Below the pieces are notes generated by a model. That model saw only the letters and a program-made list of their open reading frames with translations. It searched no databases and had not been told where the DNA came from. A stretch of 64,000 nucleotides of DNA, taken from NCBI GenBank assembly GCA_964016985.1, contig OZ024833.1, positions 64,630,687 through 64,694,686 of the forward strand, given 5' to 3'. This document shows, piece after piece, positions 11,378-22,826 of this stretch. This DNA is from Anodontia alba (Eukaryota; Mollusca; Bivalvia; Lucinida; Lucinidae). Position 1 is the stretch's first letter. Each line of letters begins with the position of its first letter. A program made the translations under genes and the position numbers.

Positions 11378-11460
11378 ACATACAGTCGATTATCGGTATC
11401 TCGAAGTCCTAGGGACTCTCTAAAATACTTCGAGATATCCGTACCTCGGCATATCAGATT
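11378..11460. mobile_element. Tigger/pogo-like MITE fragment
   Basis: CAGTCGATTATCGGTATCTCG followed by the mirrored CTTCGAGATATCCGTACCTCG. Its paralogue is at 48541-48612. Confidence 0.6.
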
Positions 11461-11740
11461 TCCAGAATTGAGGAAAAAATAAACCCAACAGTCACATTTC
11501 ATAAGAAAACAAAAATCCGCTTACAGCCCTTCTGACAGCAATCTTTATTTATTAAAGTTAGTTCCAAACAAAATAGAAGTTAGATTGCAAAAGACGCCTT
11601 CTAGCAATTATTCTAGAACGAATTTAAGCTGCATCAGAATTAAGGGCGAATATTGGATCGAGTAAAACCAGTTTAAGCTCCCGGCTTAATAGCCCTCAAG
11701 GAGACATTTCTGATTAATGTTAATGTATTTAATCCTGTAC

Positions 11741-11863
11741 CTCTTTTCCAGACATTTCATGATACGTTCTGGAGCCTCTATCCATCCTAGCCTTAGTCCC
11801 GGGCCTACGATCTTGGAAAAGGTACAGTTCGATAAAACATGACCTTTGAAGTCAGGATCTGTC
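11741..11863 (-). CDS. Class I/II aminotransferase, PLP-lysine exon (copy 1, incomplete)
   Basis: This exon has the same length (123 nt), splice sites and protein as the copy-2 exon at 49306-49428; differences are a few silent or intronic bases. The PLP-lysine motif [13 protein letters not shown] is intact. It is followed on the minus strand by the exon at 10539-10425. The further exons of copy 2 (GGFFIWL and the stop exon) were looked for to the left and not found: the duplicated block ends at a poly(A) tract near 10.37 kb and tandem repeats follow. It is therefore probably a truncated gene copy, or its last exons were replaced. Confidence 0.72.
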
Positions 11864-12394
11864 CTGTAAAATACAATGTACTAGTAATTAGAAATACGAC
11901 TGAGCCGGGTCACAGGATTTACTACAAAATTGCATGTGCGCCCAGAGAAAACTCAGATAAGACTAGGCATCCGTGCATTCTCAACATAGTCTTCGAAGGG
12001 CATTCTGTGAGTAGCTAAAGATGTAAAGCGTCTTCAAGCGGAAAAAGAAGACTGATAAACCTGTGCGGATGCGCAGGCTGATCTGAATCTTCACTGGGCA
12101 AGCATGCACTCTTGTAGGAATTACTGTGCCCCGGCTCAATTCATATAATCGTTTACTGCTTCCTCCACGCATGCGTATATACATTTTCATGTTTTACATG
12201 TGTTTCTTATTTTTTCAAGAAAACAGGTTTTGACATTTCATGCAAATTGTTTCCAGTTTGCATGAAATGCCAAATCCTGTTTTCTATAATAGAAAAAAAA
12301 ATGTCATCCATTTTTCGACTATTAATTTAGCCTAGAGAGAAGTAAAGGTTAAGGAGGATTATGTGATGGTAACTCTGGGAAAAGTTTCTCGATA

Positions 12395-12500
12395 AAAAAT
12401 GTACGATGTGTGGGTACTCATTTGAAGCGCCTTGTCCAGACGCTTCAATTGAGTACCCACAACATATGTTTTTATGGAGAAAAAAATATCCGAGAATTAT
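12395..12500. mobile_element. Family B central hairpin fragment
   Basis: TGTGGGTACTCATTTGAAGCGCC pairs with GCTTCAATTGAGTACCCACA. A matching fragment is at 49905-49998. The open frames over it are palindrome by-products. Confidence 0.6.
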
Positions 12501-12760
12501 CACCCAATATTCTTCCTTAAGTAAGAAATCCTCTGTCAGGCCACATTTCGCATGCCTGCTGGCTGTCCAAGACATGTGCAAAAATATACATGAAGATATC
12601 AGAAAAGGCCAGCAGGGATCTAGCATGGTTTCTGAGGGGGTGGGGAAGGGGTGGGGGGAAGGTTCATTTGATCAAATTACCGTACTTACTCTACGCCTGC
12701 GGACAGACAGGCCTACACTGTTTGCCACTCACCCACCAAATTTAAACACATTTACAGACA

Positions 12761-13044
12761 CATCACGAAAACATGCCTACATGTATATAATGTTGACCCC
12801 CTTAAACCCCACTTTTATATAGTAAAACTGAGGTTTACAGGGGTATACATTATTATTCTTATTTCTGCTCAAAAACATAGATTGTAGGTACTCGTTAGAA
12901 CCGCCTCACCGAGGCGGTTCTGACGAGTACCCACAATCTATGTTTTGAGCAGAAATATGAAAAATATCAGAATTTTTATCTGAAAATTTTCATTTTTTGG
13001 TGGTAAAATTTTCAGTATATTTGAAAAGGCTTGTTTTCGTAATG
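12761..13044 (-). mobile_element. Three-hairpin MITE (family A)
   Basis: Complete copy with CATCACGAAAACATGCC and TTGTTTTCGTAATG ends and a central palindrome at about 12880-12945. Confidence 0.85.
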
Positions 13045-13841
13045 AGTACAATGGACATGTTGATGAGGAAAATACGGTAAGGGGAGTGAATATTTAGGGC
13101 AAATACGGTTTCAAAAATTTATCCGAAATTTCCTACGAAAACGAAATTTCGAGTCAAAGGGAGTGTGACTGAACACTTCGAACCCCTCTGATTCCGCCCC
13201 TGGCCACAACCTTGGAATAAAGTCTTCACAATGTACTACTTGATCAAGGTTCAGTAACACATGAAATGATATAAAAATCAAATGGTCATTTGACACTGGT
13301 TGTACAGAAATCTAAGTTATCGCTTCCGAATCGTAAACAAGGTTCAGGCCCTGATAAGCTTTGACCTTGGATCATTGTCCATCCAGTTCGTCTTCTTGAC
13401 CAAACCAACAATCCAATTGAAACTAGGTATCAGACAACGTACAAGAGCCCGTGAAAAAAAATGGAATGCACGCATATATAATGCCTTTTTGTAACTGACA
13501 CGGAAGTTATGCAAGCATATTGTATTTAATACTTCACGAAACCTATGTTTTAAATATTTGTTAGAATTGCCTCAGTGACATTTGTTCTGTGATGAAATAA
13601 GAATAAAATTAACCTTTTCTAACATATTCTGCTGCTTTTCTGGATTCTTTTCAACAGCACGTTCATTTTAACGGCATCATCTTTGGGAACAAATGACATC
13701 GTCTAACTAGGGGCAATTTATACGTGCAAGACTTATCGCAAAATATCTTGACGCAATTCCAGACAGGTAGGAGGCAACCCTTAAAGGGAACTAATACACT
13801 TTCAAGCAAGACATTTGAGCCATCTCATGACAAAACCAACA

Positions 13842-14030
13842 AAATGGCATGTGCGCTCAGCACAGACTCAGATCAGCCTGGGCATCCGCCCAGTCTGAAC
13901 AGAGTCTTCGTTGTCCGCATGAAGACATCCCATTAGCTACCCGTTGAGCGCACAGCGAAGACTCTGATCAGACTGGGCGGATGCCCAGTCTGATCTGAGT
14001 CTTCGCTGGGTGCACATCCATTTTGTTGCT
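13842..14030. repeat. Palindromic element, CAGATCAGCCTGGGC type
   Basis: Arms GTGCGCTCAGCACAGACTCA and mirrored TGAGTCTTCGCTGGGTGCAC enclose GATCAGCCTGGGCATCCGCC and several inverted repeats of it. Relatives lie near 12060, 14430, 20370-20510, 45260-45345, 49520-49640, 60080-60140 and 62230. Confidence 0.65.
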
Positions 14031-14639
14031 TTTGTCACGAGGTTACTCATCTTAAAAATTGTCAAATTTGTTTTTGCTCCCTCAATATCTGGACAGGGGT
14101 CTAATCTAAAAAGAAAACAAAAATGCTTCCTTTGGGAAGACCCTTTTAGTGTGAAGGAACTCAAACAGGAAGTCATGAAATCCTGTTTCACTGACCAATA
14201 ATTTGACCCGATCTATAATTTGATCCGGTCAAGGTAGAATGTTGCCGTTTTTATCAGTTATTTGTGCCAGTATAAAACGGGCGAGGCCATCATAAACGGG
14301 CAGAGTCAAGCAAAAAACTGCCTTCGAGCGTGAGTAAAATGCGCAGATTCAGATCATCGTGCGCATGCGAAAAGCATCACCCGTGCCTTTGCTCTCCATT
14401 CTTATATTCTGTAGTATCAAGCTATTCTGTTAGCGGACAGTGAAGGCCCTGGTCAGACTGTCCGCATATACCCGAAACCACGATTTTAATGACCATTAAT
14501 CGTATACATAGGTCGCGCTAATAAAGAAAATGGGTTTTGCGCATGTGAGCAAGGAAAGCCTGTTCCACCACACCGCTTCTTTTATACCGTACTTACCCTA
14601 AATATCGGGATAATTAACTCTTTACCATATTTGTCCTAC

Positions 14640-14720
14640 ACGAAGCCTCCGCGATTTCGGATCACGAGGTCCAGGTTTCGAATCCCGCTAGCGGTAGCAT
14701 TCAGCTCATGACTGTGCAGC
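14640..14720. other. Weak tRNA-like B-box fragment
   Basis: GAGGTCCAGGTTTCGAATCCCGC resembles a T arm; nothing else of a tRNA is present. Confidence 0.25.
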
Positions 14721-14764
14721 GCTTCATTGAACTGGGCCTTTCATTTTCATCCTTCTATCGTCTC

Positions 14765-15041
14765 CATTACGAAAACACGCCTGTTCAAATATATTGAAAA
14801 TTTCACCACCAAAAACTGAAAGTTTTCAGAAAAAAATTCTGCCATTTTTCATATTTCTGCTCAAAACATGGATTGTGTGTACTCGTTAGAGCCGCCTCGC
14901 CGAGGCGGGTCTAACGAGTACCCACAATCTATGTTTTTAAGCAGAAATAAGAAAAACAATGTATATCCCTGTTAACCCAAGTTTTACTATATAAAAGTAG
15001 GGTTTAAGGGGGTCATAATATGTAGGTATGTTTTCGTAATG
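14765..15041 (+). mobile_element. Three-hairpin MITE (family A)
   Basis: Complete copy beginning CATTACGAAAACACGCC and ending GTATGTTTTCGTAATG. The right-hand side hairpin has GGGTTAACAG-type and GGGTTTAAGG-type arms. Confidence 0.85.
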
Positions 15042-15049
15042 AACACGAC

Positions 15050-16130
15050 TTAAATATTATTGAAAGGGACGTTAAACACCACATCATCATTATTTGCCCT
15101 AAAGATTGTACAAGTTTTAGATTTTTATCCTATTTACTGTTCCAAGGTGGGTCCTCTGTTGCAGTCTTTTGTGTGCCACTGTGATTTCATATGTGCCGTT
15201 TGTTTTTTTATTATTTGTTCCTCATCTCTCCTTCTTTTGATGCCTCGGGAAGGCTGTGCTTCGTAATTGTAGCATTTCCTGGGTATCTTAACTTATATTT
15301 TTGTTAACAACCTATCTCCTATATAGTCTACCCTGTAAATGTTTGCAAAATAAAAAAAAATGTAGCCATTTTTACTATGGGGAAAAATAAAAGTATTCGA
15401 TTTTTTTAAACCGATGAATAAAATAAAATTACTTGTGCGTAAGTAGTTTCGACAAAATGGTTTGCATTACACCAGGACAAACGTTTACACAATTACTTAT
15501 TCTGTGTACAGTGCCAGGCAAAAATAAATAAATAAATAAAATAAAATAAAATAAAAAAATAAATAAATAAAAAAGAAAAAAAAAGAAAAAAGAACAAAAC
15601 ACATCAAAGTACTGGGAGCACTGAGAGGCGGACAAGAAGCTCACAATTCTTTTTTTTTTCTTTGCGGTGCTTTTGCAAAGGATCCAGCTTTTGAGACTTG
15701 ATTTCTTATCAAACAGGCTCGGAAAGATTGCATTGCTGTCGACTGGCAGATGCTTTTACTTCTAGTGATTATTTCTGAATTCCTGAGTGTTTTTTTTTTT
15801 TTTTTTTTCTTCTGCAAAGCGTTTCTTGGGTGTTTTTTTTTTTTTTTTTTTTCTACTGAGGGAACTAAACCACAGAGAGGATGTAGGGACTTTGTCACGA
15901 AGTAGTCTCCCTTTTTTAGCTGGTTGGATACAATACTTTTGTTTTTACCTCCCTGTAAATGAATTAATTTCCTTCCACTACTTTGACTGATGTTTTCAAT
16001 CATCCATCGCAGAACATTGCACAACTTGTTTTACCAATAAATCGCCATCGCTACATTTTGGACGTGTATAAAGATAACTTTCCAAACAAGAACGTACCAC
16101 ACTTTGGCGATGTTGGATAATAAACAGTGA
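15050..16130. repeat. Duplicated non-coding segment (matches 50.58-52.07 kb)
   Basis: TGCCCTAAAGATTGTACAAG, GATGCCTCGGGAAGGCTGTG and CACACTTTGGCGATGTTGG appear in the same order in both copies. No convincing exon was found; T- and A-rich tracts at 15520-15600 and 15790-15852 are low complexity. Confidence 0.7.
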
Positions 16131-16134
16131 CCAT

Positions 16135-16319
16135 AGCTACAGATAAGAGGGGGTATTCACATAATATTTTTCTTATTTCTCGACGAAAACATGTTGTGGG
16201 TACTGATTAGAAGCGCCCCGCAAAGGCGCTTCTAATGAGTACCCACAACATGTTTTCGTCGAGAAATAAGAAAGATATCAGCATTTTTCAGATGGAAAAA
16301 ACGCCTTATCTGTTGCTAT
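16135..16319 (+). mobile_element. Palindromic MITE (family B)
   Basis: Ends AGCTACAGATAAGAGGG and CCTTATCTGTTGCTA; centre GTACTGATTAGAAGCGCC / GGCGCTTCTAATGAGTACCC. Full relatives lie at 44750-44933 and 32006-32180. Confidence 0.75.
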
Positions 16320-16641
16320 AGTGGCAGATCCATTTTAAAATAAATGTGTGCCATAGTTTTTTATTTGTTGTAAGCTTTACAAAAATTCCTGAAGATTAAC
16401 CAAACAGTGACAACCCTGACGCCGCGCTCATTCTGCGTGATCTGATCTGGGTTTACACTGTTTGCCAATGTCTCAAAGGTACCTAATTTGGACGTACCTA
16501 TTTTGAATTTAAGAGGTGTCAGACATTTTTGTAAATTTACAAAAATACCTGTACAGCAACCCTGATCAGACTCGGAGTTCTGCGGCGTCTGATCTGGGCC
16601 TACACCGTTTGCAAATGCCCGCAAAATGCCTTTGGACAGAA

Positions 16642-16683
16642 CTAGTTTAAGGGGTCTCAGTTTCTTTTGTTTGATGTAACGTT

Positions 16684-16719
<36 letters not shown>

Positions 16720-17400
16720 TCCTGCACTGTAAATGAATAGTGACACCATGTTCTGTAGCATCTGATCAGGGTCTAGACTGTTTGCCAAAGTCCCCAAAAA
16801 TGCCTATGGACAGATCCATTTGACAGATTCATTTGAAAGTTAAGGGGTATCAAGTTTGTTTTAGTTGTAAGTTTACAAAAGTTCCTGTACTTTGGCAAAC
16901 AGTTTTAACCTTTAGTAGACGACACGTTCTGCGGCTCTCGGATCGGGATCTGCACTGCTATGATCGGGCGTAAAACATTGAGATGATGGCTTGTTTTATC
17001 CCATTATCCGTTCTCATTGAAAATAACTAGTTTAAGGGGTCTCAGTTTCTTTTGTTTGATGTAACGTTGCAAAAAAAAAAAAAAAAAATCCTCCTGCACT
17101 GTAAATGAATAGTGACACCATGTTCTGTAGCATCTGATCAGGGTCTAGACTGTTTGCCAAAGTCCCCAAAAATGCCTATGGACAGATCCATTTGACAGAT
17201 TCATTTGAAAGTTAAGGGGTATCAAGTTTGTTTTAGTTGTAAGTTTACAAAAGTTCCTGTACTTTGGCAAACAGTTTTAACCTTTAGTAGACGACACGTT
17301 CTGCGGCTCTCGGATCGGGATCTGCACTGCTATGATCGGGCGTAAAACATTGAGATGATGGCTTGTTTTATCCCATTATCCGTTCTCATTGAAAATAACT
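16642..17400 (+). repeat. Near-identical ~385-bp tandem duplication
   Basis: CTAGTTTAAGGGGTCTCAG starts at 16642 and 17027. The two units look identical by eye except for the length of the poly(A) run (16686-16716 versus a shorter run at 17071). Each contains a TCTGATCAGGGTCTAGACTG hairpin piece. Confidence 0.9.
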
Positions 17401-17435
17401 CAACAATTGACACGTTTATTTCAACGGTCAGTTAG

Positions 17436-17712
17436 TTTTTTGTTTTGTTTTGTGTTGAGGTTTTGTGTTACGGCCCAGTCAACCCAATGGGGTCATGTCG
17501 AGCGCGGTCAGTTAACCTAACCACACGTTTACTGGGCAGGCTTAGTCCTCTAAGCGGTTAACCAGTATTGTGCACATTCTTTCGCCAGAAACTGACAACT
17601 GCCCTTCTTGAATCAGCGGAAGGGAGAGAATGACCGTAGAAAATATTTCGTGATCGATCTCCACGAAAGAATGTTGCCGACCTCGGCGGGGGTTGAACCC
17701 GCGACCTCCTGG
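17436..17712 (-). mobile_element. 5'-truncated SINE with 12-bp target duplication
   Basis: Same SINE as 7519-7827 but stopping inside the tRNA head (GACCTCCTGG). Flanked by ACGGTCAGTTAG at 17424-17435 and 17713-17724, the signature of target-primed reverse transcription with incomplete first-strand copying. Confidence 0.92.
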
Positions 17713-17725
17713 ACGGTCAGTTAGT

Positions 17726-17850
17726 CTCCCGTTCTTGAAATGAAATGATTTTTTTTATTGGATCTCTGAATAAATGTTGCTAACATTAAATCAGAGATAC
17801 GATAAAAAATCATTTAATTTTCATTCATTTCAAGAACGAGAGACTCACTG
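17726..17850. repeat. Palindromic MITE (GTCTCCCGTTCTTGAAATG)
   Basis: GTCTCCCGTTCTTGAAATGA at the left mirrors CATTTCAAGAACGAGAGAC at the right, with GGATCTCTGAAT/AATCAGAGATAC inside. It abuts the SINE target duplication. Confidence 0.7.
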
Positions 17851-18007
17851 AAATTTTACAGGCTGTCAGATGCCACAATTTATTATCGTATTAATACCAT
17901 ATATCAATTTATTAAGCCTTTCTTGGATGAAAAATGTCTATTTTTGAGGAATATGGAGCCTTTAACATGTTTTTCGTTCACATTTAATTCTTAAAAAAGT
18001 ATCAGTT

Positions 18008-18261
18008 CATCACAAAAACATACCTATATAATTTTGACCCTTTTAAACCCCATTTTTATATAGTAAAACTTGGGTTTACAGGGGTATACATTATTTTTAT
18101 TATTTTTGCTCAAAAACATAGATTGTGGGTACTCGTTAGAACCGGACCCACAATCTATGTTTTGGGCAGAAATATAAAAAATTCAGAATTTTTTATCTGA
18201 AAACTTTCAGTTTTTAGTGGTGAAATCTTCAATACATTTGAATAGGCATGTTTTCGTAATG
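18008..18261 (-). mobile_element. Three-hairpin MITE (family A), central palindrome deleted
   Basis: The ends are intact, but the centre jumps from CTCGTTAGAACCGG to ACCCACAATC, removing about 28 bp of the palindrome, as expected from replication slippage across a hairpin. Confidence 0.82.
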
Positions 18262-18283
18262 AAAACAAATACTGAAACTCTAA

Positions 18284-18344
18284 TGTTTGAACCCAAAATG
18301 TCCAGATTTGTAGTAGTCTAAGAAAACTACCACTGAGCTACAGC
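18284..18344 (-). other. tRNA-like relic (duplication copy 1)
   Basis: Same sequence as 57655-57722 with a small insertion in the anticodon region. Confidence 0.45.
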
Positions 18345-18706
18345 GCATTACGGGTGCCGCTGCTTATCATATTTATTGAAGGTAGCTATTTGGGTGGCGT
18401 TTACCTCTTTATTAAAACAGGCTTTATTTAACAATATATAAACGATCAGTGACGTCATTGTCAACTTTTCTTCCGTTGAAAGTAAATGCTGAAAAATAAT
18501 TTGTTGCTCTGGTCTAGAAGCAAATCGGGCATATTTATATGATAAGAGATAACGGTTTGTAATCCTCAACTAATGACCAGGTCATTTAAGAATACTAATT
18601 TTCGCGTCACAACTCATTCAAAAACCATCAGGCAAACGGGGACAAGCACAATTGCCAAACGTTCTGCGGTAAACCAAGGACTAGTACAATTAAGAATTAT
18701 TAAGCT

Positions 18707-18856
18707 ATGCAGGCTTGGCATATATGTGTGTTGCTCTGCCCAGTTTTCGGTGTTTTTGCGGAACGCCCAGTATTTTTCAGAGACAATATTGACGAGTATG
18801 AGAATTATCCACTAACGTTTGAACACCCATTGCCAACTTGGCTGAAAGGCACTTTG
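18707..18856 (+). CDS. Carotenoid oxygenase, exon 1 (signal peptide and N-terminus)
   Basis: Fifty codons end phase 0 at a G|GTAAGA donor. Residues 1-18 look like a signal peptide (hydrophobic LLCPVFGVFA stretch, likely cut before ERPVFF). Residues 40-50 (HPLPTWLKGTL) match the start of the carotenoid cleavage oxygenase fold, where a PxWLxGTL motif precedes RNGxG. Joined to the exon at 23361 the reading runs TWLKGTL then IRNGIGRF, as expected for the BCO/RPE65/NinaB family. These enzymes use Fe(II) and O2 to cleave or isomerise carotenoids or apocarotenoids. A signal peptide would place this one in the secretory route, unlike the cytosolic vertebrate BCOs. The ATG at 18707 is chosen because it opens the signal sequence. 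In the paralogue at 60380 the aligned codon is GTG and the next codon is ATG, so the exact start is less certain. Intron 1 spans 18857-23360. Confidence 0.85.
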
Positions 18857-19214
18857 GTAAGATTATTATTTCATTCAAACTGCATGTAACAGGATGGGCA
18901 ATCACGTGATACGGAATGGATAGTCTTACAATTTAGGAGGATTTTTGCATCAATTTGAGGTAGTTATTAACGATTTTTCTATCTTTGTGTTGGACTTTAG
19001 ACATGACACCTGGAGCAGAGCACCGAGGCTTTGAGGTGCTTTTTCCCATCATGTATATCAGCAGCGAAGGTAGAACGGAATTGTTTTCACGAACACCCAG
19101 GAAAAATCTTGAACTAATATGTTTAGAATCGCTTCCAAAATGGAAACTTTACTCTTAATCGCTTCCAAAATGGAGGCTACTTAAAGAGCACAGAAGCAAA
19201 CTATTTTATGTTAA

Positions 19215-19408
19215 CCCTTGTCCTGCTGAATAAATTAAGATGCCACACCCACTTCTAATTTTCAGCTAATCAGTTTACTTGATTCTGGATTTTGATAAAA
19301 ATTCACATACTTAATGACAAACAGTGCAGATCCTTCTTCAGAAGCCAACTGATCTCGATCTGCACTGTTTGCAAAGGCAGGGTATATCCGGGTCCAGCAG
19401 GACAAAGG
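19215..19408. mobile_element. piggyBac-like MITE with TTAA target duplication
   Basis: The 194-bp insert is bounded by TTAA (19211-19214 and 19409-19412). Terminal inverted repeats CCCTTGTCCTGCTG / CAGCAGGACAAAGG match at 13 of 14 bases. Duplication copy 2 keeps the empty site, GATGTTAATATCA, at 61151-61163. A GCAGATC...GATCTGCACTGTTTGC hairpin sits inside. TTAA duplication is the hallmark of the piggyBac superfamily. Confidence 0.85.
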
Positions 19409-20514
19409 TTAATATCATTTTATTGTAAATATTTTTCTTTCGCATATTATGCGCATGCGTAATATGCGTAATGGTCGCTACGCATATTGTTCCTGGACGA
19501 CTGTACTTTTCTTGAAATCCTCTGCAGAATGTGTCGATGCGACTTGGTAGGGCTAACACTAAAAGGTGCTCAACCCAACTTCGCATTCTGCAACGGATTT
19601 ATGCAAAGCAACTGATAGTTTTAGTAGATGGAAAGTTGTTCTGCAGACGTTTCAGAATGCTGCTACTGTTAATTACAGAGAAAAACGGAGTGGGGGAGGG
19701 GGCGGGGAGACGATGATAGTAGTCCCACTATGTGATAAGAATCACAGTAGACTCCAGGACGGTTAGGGATAAGAATCACACTTCTTTCATTCAGGCTTTT
19801 TTGAACGTCATAACATTTGTTAAGTCAATGCTAGACACTCTATGCCTACTTTTTGGGATGTGCTCTTAAGAAAACTAAACTATGGTGGCATTTAGCGAGA
19901 TGCTACTTACTAAGACTAGAGCAACGGCATGGTCTAACAAAAGTGTTAGTCTTACCAAGTCGCATCGACACATTCTGCAAAGAATTTCAGGAAAACTCCC
20001 GGCTTCCAGGAAAACGTATACACGACGGAAGAGAGCGCTTCAAAGACTTTGTATTTTGTTTGAGGTGTCATGTCTGAAATTCATCACAAAGATAGAAAAA
20101 ACTTAAAACAGAATACCTACTGCGAATCAATGCAAAAATTCTCCTAAATTCTCAACATGCGCATCACATAGTTATATACGCACCCTGATGAAAGTAGATG
20201 GAGTGATAAAATGTGATACGACACAACGTTAACACACCTATGTAAAATGCATACTTCTAGACCAAACTCTAGATCAGCCAATGTTTAACATCCAAAAATA
20301 TAATTTTCCCATTTCTTCATAAAAACATGTGATGAAACGTGGGAAAAATATCTTTACGCCATATGCGAACAGCGAAGGTCCAGATTAGCGTGAGCATCCG
20401 CGCAGTCTGATATGGGCAATCTCTGTTCGTCAACATATACTACAGTATCCACAGATTCTGTAAGGCAGCAATGAAGGCCCTAATCAGCCTGTGCGCATGT
20501 GCAGGCTGATCAGG

Positions 20515-20791
20515 CATCACGAAAACATGCCTATATAGTTTTGACCCCCACAAACCCCACGTTTATATAGTAAAACTGGGGTCAACAGAGGTATACATTA
20601 TATTCCTTATTTCTGCCCAAAAATAGATTGTGGCCACCCGTTAGAATCGCCTCCTCGAGGCAGTTCTAACGAGTACCCACAATCTATGTTTTGAGCAGAA
20701 ATTTCAAAAATATCAAAATTTTTGTCTGAATTTTTGTCATTTTTTGGTGGTAAAATTTTCAGTATATTTGAATAAGCATGTTTTTGTAATG
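20515..20791 (-). mobile_element. Three-hairpin MITE (family A)
   Basis: Complete, somewhat diverged copy in the oxygenase intron, just beyond the duplication. Confidence 0.83.
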
Positions 20792-21157
20792 ACCTGCGTT
20801 GTCCGCAAATTGCATAAAGGTATTCTTGCCTTGCTCATCATAAGTCGTAGGTACTGATTAAATGCGCAATGATTTTTTTGCAACAAAATAAGAATAAATA
20901 AAAGAATAAAAAATAAAATAAAAAAAAATATTTATCATGATACCCGTCTTATCAAGAGCAATTTCAGGCATGGCATTTTCACCATATAGTATGGGAAATG
21001 AGAAATATTTTAGTTATTAAACAAATTGTAGTAAAAGAAGATGCTAGAAATAACAAACAATTTGAAATGCTAGTTTAAAAAACTGCGGATATCCTGAAAA
21101 TTCTACAAAATAATGTAGACTCTATATACCCCTGGTTTAGAGGCTATAAAATTCCTT

Positions 21158-21347
21158 TCATGCTCAACTTAGCTGAGCATGAAATTTGTCCTTCTAATAA
21201 ATTTCAATAACTAACAATTTCAAACTCTTTCTTGCTAAACATAGCTGAGCATGAAAACTTCTCTGCTAATAAATATGAAAATGCCAACTATTCATATTTA
21301 TTAGCAGAGAAACTTTCATGCTCAGCTGAGTTGAGCATGAAAAAAGT
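21158..21347. repeat. Hairpin element with AGCTGAGCATGAAA arms
   Basis: CATGCTCAACTTAGCTGAGC and mirrored GCTCAGCTGAGTTGAGCATG, with a second inverted pair TATTCATATTTATTAGCAGAG. Same family as 2036-2190. Confidence 0.7.
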
Positions 21348-21701
21348 TTAATAAACTCGGGCCCTGTTTCCGCTATATACATGTATCATGGGGAAACATA
21401 GGAATCAACGTTACATAAACTCGTTAACGTTATAAGCAAGGTGCGAAGCATTTCTTCTGATTATGTAACTACAAGGACCCTCGCTACAACGATAATATTT
21501 GTTCCATGAAAATGAATTTGCTGTTGTAAAGAATGCAATAGAATGATATGTAAGAAAATCTTTGTTATATTCTTATTTCCTGAAAGAACATACGTTTTGA
21601 ATTTTTCTTAGAACAGCCTTAGTGAGGCAAATCTAACTAATACCCAAAACATATGTTTCATGAAGTATAAATTATAATATTCTTGCACTACTTTGATAAA
21701 C

Positions 21702-21872
21702 TGTCACCTCTTGAGCAAAGTTTCGTGCCAGTCAAATTGTCATTATAACGACTTTGTCGTTGTATCGAATATCGGTATAGGACGGTTTGGCCCACTTTAT
21801 ACCGGCACTCGATACAACGACAAAATAATTATAATGATTTTTTGACCGGCACGAAACCGTCGCTCAAGGGAT
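21702..21872. repeat. Long fold-back element, arms ~75 nt
   Basis: CTCTTGAGCAAAGTTTCGTG mirrors CACGAAACCGTCGCTCAAGG; ACGACTTTGTCGTTGTATCG mirrors CGATACAACGACAAAAT; the loop is AGGACGGTTTGGCCCAC. Confidence 0.75.
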
Positions 21873-21926
21873 GATAATTAAACAGAAATTATGCAAGAGT
21901 ATGTATTTAATACTTCAAGAAACATA

Positions 21927-22285
21927 CAGTCGAATCTCAATGGCTCGAACATCTTTGGGGCCATAGAAATTTGTTCGAGACATGGGTAGTTCGAGCCACT
22001 GAGGGTAAATCATGGCGATAGGTCAGGAAGCAAATAGTGAATAATTAAGGAAAGTCTTTTTGATCTTCAATATAATAATTGTATGTTGAGTGTACTCATT
22101 AGAATCGCCTCGATGAGGCGATTCTAATGAGTACACTCAACCTACAATTTCATGATAAAATGACAAAATTTTCCCAAATATTTGTTCTCTTGGGCTATCA
22201 AGATAATTTCCTATGGACTCCAAAACGAGTTCGAATAAGCCATGGTAAACGAGCCATCGGTGTTCGAGCTATGGAGGTTCAACTG
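21927..22285. mobile_element. Tigger/pogo-like MITE with TA target site
   Basis: TA|CAGTCGAATCTCAATGG at the left and GGAGGTTCAACTG|TA at the right form terminal inverted repeats flanked by TA. At 22075-22150 the centre holds an almost perfect palindrome, GAGTGTACTCATTAGAATCG and its mirror, related to the family A/B centres. Confidence 0.72.
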
Positions 22286-22759
22286 TACTGAGAATCGCCC
22301 CAGCAAGGCGATAGTAACAAATATCCAAAACATATGTTCTGTGATGAATATAAAAATAAGATAAACCCTTTCTTACATATCATTCTACTGCGTTTAAGGA
22401 TTCTTTACAACAGCAAATTCATTTTAACGGCATCATCTTTGTAAACAATTACTATCGTTGTAAGAGGGTCCACTGTACATGTATGCTGTTGCCTCAAAAA
22501 TATAGTCACAAAAACAAAACTCAAACTGACTCCTCTGTGTAGTTCATATTTAATTTTAAAAATACTGTGCCATCGGTTTTGTTTTTGAGATTTGGTAACA
22601 AAATAATTATTTTTGGAAGGGTAAATAAATTGAAAGAAAAAAAACCCGAAAATTTGTTCCACTCTGCAAGATTTTTCACAACCGAGAAATGAAAGTCTAA
22701 AGTCGTCATTTTTTTTTCTATAAAATCATATTTCTTTGACTGAAGACAATGATTGGGAG

Positions 22760-22761
<2 letters not shown>

Positions 22762-22826
<65 letters not shown>
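22762..22826. repeat. (TTA)n microsatellite
   Basis: About 21 consecutive TTA units. Confidence 0.95.

Larger units (their letters stand above)
10375..20140. repeat. Segmental duplication, copy 1
   Basis: This block is colinear with 47.82-63.53 kb. Matching anchors in order are the aminotransferase exons, the intron relics, 15.05-16.13 kb (matching 50.58-52.07 kb), the tRNA-like relic at 18284, carotenoid oxygenase exon 1, and the intron to 20.14 kb. The left edge lies at a poly(A) run (10345-10377). The block is shorter than copy 2 because fewer elements are inserted. Confidence 0.8.

Noticed and set aside
12406..12822. 138-codon plus-strand frame
   Set aside because: It crosses a family B palindrome and a family A MITE end; the opposite strand is equally open, as expected for inverted repeats.
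15641..16024. 127-codon minus-strand frame
   Set aside because: Two T-runs supply the lysines; the paralogous segment at 51.45-51.75 kb does not keep the frame.
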